Assembly: GCA_031261385.1 (NCBI GenBank)
Contig: JAISJS010000081.1
Coordinates: forward strand, 1-9,455
DNA: 9,455 bases
Source: Treponema sp.
GTDB lineage: Bacteria > Spirochaetota > Spirochaetia > Treponematales > Breznakiellaceae
Direction of reading: 5' to 3'
Part shown: in pieces, positions 1 through 6,068 of the stretch
Position numbering within the stretch: position 1 is the first letter of the stretch
Layout: each line of letters starts with the position of its first letter
Translations under genes and position numbers: made by a program
Notes under the pieces: model-generated
What the model was told of the DNA's origin: nothing
Databases searched by the model: none
The model's input: only the letters and a program-made list of their open reading frames with translations

Positions 1-927
1 GGTAATTCCGAGGCCCCGGCTGTTTTCAGGATAATCTTTTATCAGGGGAATTTCCGACCAGTCTTCCGCCCGCCCTTTACGCACATAAACCGGACCGCCA
101 AAAGTATTTGGATCGGGAACACGGAGGGTGCCTTCGGTTCCGTAGATCTCGATAAACGGCAGCGTATGCGAATAAATATCAAAACTCGTGATGATGGTTC
201 CAACGGCGCCTGATGCAAAATCAAGCACGCCTGCGATATGGGTGGGAACTTCAACCTTGATTACCTTGCCCGCATGGGGTTCGCTCGTAATGTTCCGGGT
301 TTTGTTACCCATTTTGGCGGAACCTGAAACCCGGACAATGGGTCCCAAGAGATTCACGAGGGCGGTAAGATAATAGGGACCCATGTCAAACATCGGCCCG
401 CCGCCTGCTTTATAATAAAATTCAGGATCAGGGTGCCAGTGTTCATGGCCGTGGTTCGCAAGGAAGGCTGTAGCAGCCACAGGGCTGCCTATCCAGCCGT
501 CGTCGATGAGCTTGCGGCAGGTCTGAATCCCTGCGCCAAGGAACGTATCAGGCGCTCCCCCGACCCGCACTTTTTTAGCCGCCGCAGTTTTAAGAAGTTC
601 CGCCGCTTCTTCACGCTTTGCGCATAACGGCTTTTCGTCATAAATGTGCTTTCCCGCCTTTACCGCCGCAAGGGCAACTGCAAAGTGATGCTGGGGCTGG
701 GTGATGTTAAGAACGATATCAACTGACGGGTCTTTTACCAGGGTATCAACATCCTTAACGGCGCGTACATGGTACTTTTCCACGGCATCTTTTACCCGTT
801 CTTCGATCAAATCCGTCACTGCGGTGACAGTCACCCGTTTGCTGAACATGCCATTGCCCGTCAAATTATCCAGATATATGCCGCTGATTTTTCCAAGCCC
901 AACAATGCCTATTCGCTGTTTTGCCAT
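1..927 (-). CDS. Gfo/Idh/MocA-family NAD(P)-dependent oxidoreductase (3'-partial)
   Basis: 309 codons are open from ATG 927 to the window edge, so the C-terminus is missing; family members are usually about 330-400 aa. An N-terminal Rossmann fold begins IGIVGLGKIS (residues 6-15). The family signature EKP is at 98-100, and its lysine is the usual catalytic/cofactor-contacting residue. The second-domain motif GGGPMFDMGPYY is at 175-186. Many relatives have D-x3-H here; this protein has D181-x3-Y185, the D/Y arrangement I recall from glucose-fructose oxidoreductase. The family oxidises or reduces a hydroxyl of sugars, inositols or their derivatives with NAD(P); the substrate cannot be told. The start is well fixed: AAGGGGA lies about 11 bases upstream, inside the end of the ThuA-like gene, whose stop codon is only 2 bp away. 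This implies translational coupling. It is probably the partner dehydrogenase of the ThuA-like protein, as in ThuA/ThuB. Confidence 0.9.
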   Translation of the reverse strand, partial: MAKQRIGIVGLGKISGIYLDNLTGNGMFSKRVTVTAVTDLIEERVKDAVEKYHVRAVKDVDTLVKDPSVDIVLNITQPQHHFAVALAAVKAGKHIYDEKPLCAKREEAAELLKTAAAKKVRVGGAPDTFLGAGIQTCRKLIDDGWIGSPVAATAFLANHGHEHWHPDPEFYYKAGGGPMFDMGPYYLTALVNLLGPIVRVSGSAKMGNKTRNITSEPHAGKVIKVEVPTHIAGVLDFASGAVGTIITSFDIYSHTLPFIEIYGTEGTLRVPDPNTFGGPVYVRKGRAEDWSEIPLIKDYPENSRGLGIT

Positions 928-929
928 TT

Positions 930-1658
930 TTAGTACATCCCCTTATCGCTTTTAAATTCATCCGCCGTAAGCCCCTTCTCCACGGCGATGCGTTTTCCGT
1001 CTGCAGCCCAAAGAAGTCCCCTTTTCATCAAATCCCAGGCTTCGGGAATATCAAACACATCGTTGTGGTGGCCCAGGGCATTGTAGTAGACCCTGCCGTG
1101 TCCCCATTTTCGTGTCCACACCTGGGGCACATCAACCTCGCCGTTTGCCGAGTGGTACCACTTCACCGTGGGGAAACGGGTTGTGGCAAGAACCTCGTTG
1201 GCAGGGTCAACATGAAGATAATATTGTTCCGAGCTTACGTCAAAATCTTTAATCCCCTCGGTGAGAGGGTTGGATTTGCTTATAATATTGATCCGGTACT
1301 TTGTACCGTCGCAGCCGGGATGAGCCACCCAATTGGCCCCGGTAAGAAACTGCCAGGCCACATTGTTCCTGAACGCATCACACATACCGCCGTGACAGCC
1401 GGCAACGCCAAGGCCCCCGCCCACCGCTTCAAGCAGCGGTTCAAAAAACGGTTTGGGGAAATCTTCTTTTGCCATGGTCCAAATAGGTACAAAAAGATCG
1501 AGCGATGAAAGAACTGTTTTGTCTTCCAGCACCATTAATTCTTCGGCAACGGTAACATCAAAATCTTCGGATTCAAGAAATTTTTTGAACCGCGCAGTAA
1601 GGGGAACCGGTTCGTGACCGTCCCAGCCTCCGCACAGGATAAGCGCTTTACGTTTCAT
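930..1658 (-). CDS. ThuA-domain protein (trehalose-utilisation-like)
   Basis: 242 aa, ATG start, with AGGAG (1667-1671) 8 bases upstream overlapping the stop of the preceding VOC gene. The protein has a class-I glutamine-amidotransferase-like fold of the ThuA family. N-terminal ALILCGGWDGHE (5-16) has the typical G-W-x-x-H turn. GCHGG (87-91) sits where the nucleophile elbow would be, with a glycine-rich strand before it. SSEQYYLHVDP is at 142-152, and a C-terminal motif rich in G, H and N (GRVYYNALGHHND, 188-200) is characteristic of ThuA. Length is normal for a single ThuA domain; there is no signal peptide, so it is cytoplasmic. In rhizobia ThuA acts with the dehydrogenase ThuB in converting disaccharides to 3-keto derivatives. 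Here a Gfo/Idh/MocA gene follows 2 bp downstream, so a similar keto-sugar role is likely but the substrate is unknown. Confidence 0.88.
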   Translation of the reverse strand: MKRKALILCGGWDGHEPVPLTARFKKFLESEDFDVTVAEELMVLEDKTVLSSLDLFVPIWTMAKEDFPKPFFEPLLEAVGGGLGVAGCHGGMCDAFRNNVAWQFLTGANWVAHPGCDGTKYRINIISKSNPLTEGIKDFDVSSEQYYLHVDPANEVLATTRFPTVKWYHSANGEVDVPQVWTRKWGHGRVYYNALGHHNDVFDIPEAWDLMKRGLLWAADGKRIAVEKGLTADEFKSDKGMY

Positions 1659-1669
1659 GATTATAACTC

Positions 1670-2098
1670 CTATAACGGCAGCCCGGCGGCAACTTTTGCA
1701 TGAGGCGACTCGGGGCTGATTTGCATCAACTCAACGCGCACACCATCGGGATCGGTGACCCAGGCCTGCCAGTTTTTATCAATTCCCACTTTGGGTTCCT
1801 GATCGATTTTATAGCCCGCTTTTTTGATCTGATCGGCGCTTTTATGAATATCATCAACTTCAAAGCAAATATGATTAAAACCCCGGTAAGATGAATTCCA
1901 CGGGTTATCGGTTTTCCCGTTGTAGAAAAGCTCGACAAACTGACTTTTGTCCAGATGAAGATACACAATCCACGGCTCCCCGGTATCGGGTTTATTAAAC
2001 TCAAAGACCTCTTTTAACCCGAGCGCCCTGCAGTAAAAATCTTTTGCCCTGTCCATATCCTTAACGGTCAGGGCAAGATGTGCAATTCCGGTCAACAC
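1670..2098 (-). CDS. VOC-family metalloprotein (glyoxalase I-like)
   Basis: 142 aa, made of two paired beta-alpha-beta-beta-beta modules, the standard length of a one-chain vicinal-oxygen-chelate protein. All four expected metal ligands are present: H7 (IAHLAL), E56 (FVELF), H76 (FNHICFE) and E123 (VRVELMQ). The WVTDPDG segment before the last ligand is typical of lactoylglutathione-lyase-like members. An active divalent-metal enzyme is therefore likely: an isomerase, epimerase, lyase or dioxygenase. The specific reaction cannot be assigned. It starts with GTG, not ATG, and the choice is supported by a near-perfect Shine-Dalgarno sequence AAGGAGGT (2104-2111) 5 bases upstream. Its stop lies 11 bp before the ThuA-like gene. 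As first gene of a three-gene sugar-type operon, it could process an oxidised or keto-sugar intermediate or detoxify an aldehyde by-product. That is inference. Confidence 0.88.
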   Translation of the reverse strand: MLTGIAHLALTVKDMDRAKDFYCRALGLKEVFEFNKPDTGEPWIVYLHLDKSQFVELFYNGKTDNPWNSSYRGFNHICFEVDDIHKSADQIKKAGYKIDQEPKVGIDKNWQAWVTDPDGVRVELMQISPESPHAKVAAGLPL

Positions 2099-2103
2099 TT
2101 TAT

Positions 2104-2111
2104 ACCTCCTT
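2104..2111 (-). promoter_or_regulatory. Strong ribosome binding site fixing a GTG start
   Basis: Minus-strand AAGGAGGT is followed by ATAAA and then GTG (2098). This is close to the ideal anti-16S complement at good spacing. It decides the GTG start of the VOC gene, as no ATG lies nearby in frame. Confidence 0.8.
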
Positions 2112-2118
2112 TTATATA

Positions 2119-2198
2119 AACCGCAAAGGCGAATAAGGCGAATAAGGGGGAAGGAATTTCTTTTTCTTTCCTTCTGCGCCTTCTGCGCCTTTGCGGTT
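2119..2198. repeat. Imperfect inverted repeat with tandem 9-mer arms (intergenic, REP-like)
   Basis: Two 29 bp arms (2119-2147 and 2170-2198) are inverted copies matching at 25 of 29 positions, around a 22 bp centre. The outer 13 bp (aaccgcaaaggcg) pair perfectly. Each arm then contains a 9-mer twice in tandem: aaggcgaat x2 in the left arm, ccttctgcg x2 in the right. The four mismatches all fall in the variable triplet (aat versus cag) of the 9-mers. An inner inverted pair, gaaggaa (2150-2156) and ttccttc (2168-2174), extends the possible cruciform. It sits between the deoC stop and the VOC gene. On the minus-strand transcript it could stop or slow transcription after deoC or protect the mRNA 3' end, but no good U-run follows. 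The motif resembles dispersed palindromic repeats of many bacterial genomes; copy number elsewhere cannot be seen here. Confidence 0.75.
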
Positions 2199-2207
2199 AA
2201 TTATTCT

Positions 2208-2864
2208 TCATTCCTTACTCGTCAGCAGCGCCACTGCGGAACTCGTTCCGATACGGTCTGCGCCGGCGTTGATAAAGGCTTCAAAATCCTCACGGGTCCG
2301 TATACCGCCCGCAGCCTTGATCTTCACATTGCTTCCAATGTGTTTTTTAAATAAGGGTATATCGGAGAGTACCGCCCCGGCGCTTCCGAAACCGGTAGAA
2401 GTTTTGATAAAATCCGCGCCCGCTTCGGTGACGATGCCGCAGAGGCGGATCTTTTCGTCTTCGGTAAGATAGCAGGTTTCGATAATTACTTTAAGGATTT
2501 TATCCGCCGCCGCTTTCCGTACAAGGGCAATTTCTTCGTTTACCCAGTCAAAATGGCCGCTCTTTACATCGCCAAGATTTATCACCATGTCAATTTCTTT
2601 TGCCCCGGAACGGATGGCCCGCTCGGTCTCAAGAACTTTTGCCGCGGCAATATTGTACCCCAGCGGGAAACCGATGACCGTGCAAATTGTCACACGGTCT
2701 CCGTAGGCTTCGTGAACGGGCATTACAAAGGAAGGGGGAATGCAGACCGAAGCAGTCTTATACTGCTCCGCCTCATCGCAAAGCCTTGCTATCCCCTTCC
2801 AGTCGGCTGTTGCCTTGAGCAGGGTATGGTCTACCCTGCTCAAAATTTCCTGATCGGTCATCAT
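2208..2864 (-). CDS. deoC: Deoxyribose-phosphate aldolase (DERA)
   Basis: 218 aa, normal for short bacterial DERA. It cleaves 2-deoxyribose-5-phosphate to glyceraldehyde-3-phosphate and acetaldehyde, the last step of deoxynucleoside breakdown. It is a cytoplasmic class I TIM-barrel aldolase. Visible motifs: VDHTLL (11-16); EIDMVINLG (90-98), with D92 as the catalytic aspartate; the Schiff-base lysine K154 in DFIKTSTGF; and the second essential lysine K183 in KIKAAGGIR. All key residues are intact. It begins with two consecutive ATGs (2864 and 2861). The nearest Shine-Dalgarno, AGGAG at 2880-2884, overlaps the permease stop codon and is 15 bases away, longer than ideal. In-frame codons between that stop and the ATG offer no other start, so coupled translation from the permease gene is likely. 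The 18 bp gap to the upstream purine permease supports a joint salvage role. Confidence 0.95.
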   Translation of the reverse strand: MMTDQEILSRVDHTLLKATADWKGIARLCDEAEQYKTASVCIPPSFVMPVHEAYGDRVTICTVIGFPLGYNIAAAKVLETERAIRSGAKEIDMVINLGDVKSGHFDWVNEEIALVRKAAADKILKVIIETCYLTEDEKIRLCGIVTEAGADFIKTSTGFGSAGAVLSDIPLFKKHIGSNVKIKAAGGIRTREDFEAFINAGADRIGTSSAVALLTSKE

Positions 2865-2882
2865 AAGAACTTTACAATGCTC

Positions 2883-4211
2883 CTACTTTAAAATAATCCT
2901 GAGCAGGAAGATAACAAACAATACCCAGGTGACCACCGTGATATCCTTGAATTTTCCGGTAACCGACTTAAGGATAACAAAAGAAAGCACTCCGTACACG
3001 ATACCTTCGGCAATGCTGTAGGCAAAGGGCATCATTATGATGGCAAGGAATGCGGGGATGCCTTCGGTAGGATCGGAAAAGTCGATGCCGGTAACCGCCT
3101 GCATCATAAGGAAGCCGACGAGTACCAGGGCAGGCGCCGTTGCGGCGCTCGGGATAAGCAGGAACAGCGGTGAAAGGAAAAGGGCAAGCAGGAAGAATAT
3201 CCCGGTAAATACCGAGGTAAGCCCGGTACGTCCGCCGACTGCAACACCTGCGGTGCTTTCCACAAAGCTCGTTACCGTGGAAGTTCCAAGGGAGGCGCCC
3301 GCTACCGTTCCGATAGCATCGGAGAGTAAGGCCTGTTTTACTTTGGGAATATTCCCGTCCTTGTCGATGAGTCCCGCCTGGGTGGTAACCCCGACGAGGG
3401 TTCCTACGGTGTCGAAAATATCAACAAAGAGGAAGGTAAAAAATACCGTGAAAAACTGAAAACTGATAATATTGCTAAAATCAAATTTAAACAGGAGCGG
3501 CGCTTCGGGAAGGCTAAAGGGATTAAAACCCTTTGTAATATTGGTTACATGCCCAATAATCAGACCGGCCTCATCACGTATAGGAACAAATATTCCTATA
3601 ATCGTCGTGGCGAGAATCCCTATCAGAATGGAGCCGGGAACTTTGAGCGTATAAAGAATGGTAATAATCACGAGGCCGATGATGGCAACCAGCGCTGTCC
3701 CGTGGAGGAGGTCTCCAAACCCAATGATCGTCCCCGCATCGTTTACCAATATATTGGCATTGGCAAGGCCGATAAGGGCAATAAAGAGGCCGATACCAAC
3801 GGCAACCGCTTTCTTCAAATTTGCCGGAATCGCCTTGACGATTGCTTCACGGACATTGAAAAGGGAAAGAACAATAAAAAGGATACCTTCAAGGAATACT
3901 GCGGTCAGGGCGACCTGCCAGGAATACCCCATGCCAAAAACTACCGTATAGGTAAAGAAGGCGTTGAGTCCCATGCCGGGCGCCAAGGCTATCGGAAGGT
4001 TAGCCAGGAACGCCATACACAGGGTGGCAATCGCCGAGGCAATAACCGTTGCGGTAAAAACAGCCCCCGGCGTCATGCCGTTGCCAATGCTGCCGAGCAT
4101 TCCCGGGTTAACCGCCAGAATGTAGGCCATGGTCAGAAAGGTGGTGAGCCCTGCAACAAGCTCCCGGCGAACGGTAGTTCCGCGCTCTTTGAGGCCGAAC
4201 AACTTTTCCAT
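2883..4211 (-). CDS. NCS2-family purine permease (AzgA/PbuG-like)
   Basis: 442 aa inner-membrane protein made almost wholly of hydrophobic helices, consistent with the 14-segment fold of the AzgA branch of nucleobase:cation symporters. Branch-specific motifs are present: the N-terminal TTFLTMAYILAVNP (23-36), APGMGLNAFF (77-86), DIFDTVGTLVG (264-274) and the GTSTVTSFVESTAG region (309-322) with GGRTGL following at 326-331. These form the substrate-binding half-helices. The branch imports adenine, guanine or hypoxanthine, probably with protons; which purine is preferred cannot be read from sequence. The start is firm: AGGAGG (4217-4222) lies 5 bases before the ATG. It follows the hydrogenase operon by 85 bp containing a terminator-like hairpin, so it probably begins a separate unit with deoC, although I could not identify a convincing promoter. 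Confidence 0.93.
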   Translation of the reverse strand: MEKLFGLKERGTTVRRELVAGLTTFLTMAYILAVNPGMLGSIGNGMTPGAVFTATVIASAIATLCMAFLANLPIALAPGMGLNAFFTYTVVFGMGYSWQVALTAVFLEGILFIVLSLFNVREAIVKAIPANLKKAVAVGIGLFIALIGLANANILVNDAGTIIGFGDLLHGTALVAIIGLVIITILYTLKVPGSILIGILATTIIGIFVPIRDEAGLIIGHVTNITKGFNPFSLPEAPLLFKFDFSNIISFQFFTVFFTFLFVDIFDTVGTLVGVTTQAGLIDKDGNIPKVKQALLSDAIGTVAGASLGTSTVTSFVESTAGVAVGGRTGLTSVFTGIFFLLALFLSPLFLLIPSAATAPALVLVGFLMMQAVTGIDFSDPTEGIPAFLAIIMMPFAYSIAEGIVYGVLSFVILKSVTGKFKDITVVTWVLFVIFLLRIILK

Positions 4212-4249
4212 ACGTTCCTCCTGAAAAACTTTTCTCTATCTCTTAAATA

Positions 4250-4277
4250 AACAACCTCGCGCTAAGGCGAGGCTGTT
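4250..4277 (-). terminator. Probable intrinsic terminator of the hydrogenase operon
   Basis: Arms of 11 bp (4250-4260 and 4267-4277) pair with one G.U wobble around a 6-base loop. The core is CCTCGC/GCGAGG. On the minus strand the hairpin ends in TTGTT followed by TATTTAAG, a modest U-rich tail. It lies 19 bp past the hndD stop and 38 bp before the purine permease start. The weak U-run suggests partial rather than complete termination. Confidence 0.65.
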
Positions 4278-4296
4278 AATCTCTCAACACGTATAC

Positions 4297-6051
4297 CTAT
4301 TTAAGATACAATGGCCGTTCCACATATTTGGTATGCAGAAGTTCGTGGGCCTTGTGGCCGTTGGGCTCACCGAGGAATTCCTTGTACACCTGCTGGATAA
4401 AGGGATTCTGATGGGAACAGCGGTACTGGGATTTTTCATCATCCTGATAGATCCCCCTGGTTCTCTGGGCGCGAACTTCGTCGGTGCATCCGTAGGGCTG
4501 GCCGCCCCCGGCGATACAGCCGCCGCGGCACGCCATGACCTCCACAAAGTGGTAGGGCGGTTCCTTCCCCGCCGCCTTGGCAAGGCGGATTTTGTCCAGC
4601 ACTGCGGCGATGTTCCCCATCTGATGGGCAACGGCGATACGTATCCTGGTGCCGTTATTAAAGTCCACCTCCGCTTCCTTAACCCCGTCCATACCGCGGA
4701 CAGGTTTAAAGTTCACATCCGCCAGCTCTTTCTGGGTGACGAGGAAGTAGGCGCTGCGAACAGCGGCTTCCATGACTCCCCCGGTAACGCCGAAGATCGT
4801 CCCCGCCCCGGTGTAGGGACCCAGGGGATTATCCGCTTCTTCATCATTAAGCTTAAGGATTTCGATACCCGCCTGCTTGATCATCCGGGCAAGTTCCCGG
4901 GTGGTGATGGAGATATCAACATCATCACCATGACCGGCGCTCTTCATGTCATCGTTGCGCCTGGTCTCCCATTTCTTGGCGGTACAGGGCATGACCGCTA
5001 CGGAGTACACCGTGTCCGGGTTTACCCCTGCTTTACCCGCCCAGTAGGCCTTTATCATCGCCCCCATCATCTGCATGGGTGACTTGGCGGTGGAGAAATT
5101 GGGGATCATGTCGGCATAATATTTTTCCAGATAGTCGACCCATGCGGGACAGCAGCTGGTGATTAAGGGAATGTCCCCGCCCTGGGTCAGGCGCTTAACC
5201 AGTTCGGTCCCCTCTTCCATGATCGTAAGGTCTGCCGAAAAGTTTGTGTCAAACACGGTATTGAAACCGAGGCGGCGCAGCGCCGCATAGATCTTTTTGG
5301 TGAACACCGTTCCGGGGGGCAGGCCGAATTCTTCAGCCAGGGCGACGCGGACTGCAGGTGCGATCTGCACGACCGTGTGCATATCGGGGTTCTGCAAGGC
5401 GGCCCATACCTTGGGAGTATCGTCACGTTCGTAGATGGCGCCAACAGGACAATGAGCGGCGCACTGGCCGCACTTGATACAGGGGCTTTCCCCAAGCGGC
5501 GCATCGGCGGCGGGTGCAATCCGGCCTTTGATGCCGCGCCCAAGGAATTCCAGAGCCCAGACATTCTGCACTTCCTGACAAACCTTGACACAGCGCCCGC
5601 AGCGGATGCACTTCTCGGGATTGAGAATGATCGCAGGGTTACTGTCGTCAATGGGCAGACCGTTAAGGACCTTTTTGAAAGGAACCTCCCGTATACCGAA
5701 TTCCGCCGCCAAAGTTTGCAGTTCGCAGCTGCCGTTCCGCGGACACTGGAGACAGTCATTGGGATGATTTGAAAGGATCAGTTCCACGACGGAGCGGCGC
5801 ACCGCGATGAGTTCCGCGTCATGGGTGATCACATCCATGCCCTCCGCCACGGGGGTGGAACAGGCCCGGGCCATCCGGGGTGAACCGGGACCGGCAGTCC
5901 GCACAATACAGATCCCGCAGGAAGCCCAGGCGGGAAGATCCGGATTGTAACAGAGGGTGGGGATCTTGATATTGACCTTCTTGGCCGCTTCGAGGATCGT
6001 GGTTTCGTCCTCAACCTGAATGGCAGTACCGTTTATTTTAAGGTTAACCAT
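4297..6051 (-). CDS. hndD: [FeFe]-hydrogenase catalytic subunit (HndD/HydA type)
   Basis: 584 aa, close to clostridial CpI (574). It catalyses 2H+ + 2e- <-> H2 in the cytoplasm. Domains in order: a [2Fe-2S] plant-ferredoxin domain (C34, C45, C48, C64); the His-ligated [4Fe-4S] site (H96, C100, C103, C109); two [4Fe-4S] clusters (C148, C151, C154, C158 and C191, C194, C197, C201); and the H-cluster domain. H-cluster signatures are canonical: TSCCPAW (298-304), MPCTAKKWE (354-362) and VMACRGGCIAGGGQP (505-519). Ligands by homology are C301, C356, C508 and C512; C300 matches the proton-relay cysteine. E280, E283 and S320 match the known proton path. The C-terminal SHxNP...YKEFLGEP segment is intact. 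This is an active prototypical (group A) enzyme, not a sensor: there is no PAS domain. AGGAG lies 8 bases before the ATG, and hndC ends 17 bp upstream. Maturases HydE/F/G must be encoded elsewhere. Confidence 0.97.
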   Translation of the reverse strand: MVNLKINGTAIQVEDETTILEAAKKVNIKIPTLCYNPDLPAWASCGICIVRTAGPGSPRMARACSTPVAEGMDVITHDAELIAVRRSVVELILSNHPNDCLQCPRNGSCELQTLAAEFGIREVPFKKVLNGLPIDDSNPAIILNPEKCIRCGRCVKVCQEVQNVWALEFLGRGIKGRIAPAADAPLGESPCIKCGQCAAHCPVGAIYERDDTPKVWAALQNPDMHTVVQIAPAVRVALAEEFGLPPGTVFTKKIYAALRRLGFNTVFDTNFSADLTIMEEGTELVKRLTQGGDIPLITSCCPAWVDYLEKYYADMIPNFSTAKSPMQMMGAMIKAYWAGKAGVNPDTVYSVAVMPCTAKKWETRRNDDMKSAGHGDDVDISITTRELARMIKQAGIEILKLNDEEADNPLGPYTGAGTIFGVTGGVMEAAVRSAYFLVTQKELADVNFKPVRGMDGVKEAEVDFNNGTRIRIAVAHQMGNIAAVLDKIRLAKAAGKEPPYHFVEVMACRGGCIAGGGQPYGCTDEVRAQRTRGIYQDDEKSQYRCSHQNPFIQQVYKEFLGEPNGHKAHELLHTKYVERPLYLK

Positions 6052-6068
6052 AGTTTATTCTCCTAATC

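Noticed and set aside
2099..2118. TATATAA box before the VOC gene as a -10 promoter element
   Set aside because: It lies directly against the ribosome binding site, and no matching -35 element exists at 16-18 bp, where the inverted repeat lies. A promoter cannot be supported.
3549..4250. 233-codon open frame on the plus strand
   Set aside because: It is antisense to the purine permease and runs through its conserved motifs. The translation is low-complexity, rich in N, R, G and K, with no family resemblance.
4212..4296. Purine riboswitch ahead of the purine permease
   Set aside because: The 85 bp gap holds only the terminator-like hairpin. No three-way junction or the conserved loop sequences of the purine aptamer are present.
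4415..4420. Extra cysteine C545 near the C-terminus of HndD as a novel cluster ligand
   Set aside because: It falls in the variable position of the conserved R-x-S-H-x-N-P segment and has no partner cysteines nearby; it is probably incidental.
4333..5082. 249-codon open frame on the plus strand
   Set aside because: It is wholly antisense to hndD, whose motifs are unmistakable. The plus-strand translation has no recognisable domain; it is a codon-usage shadow.
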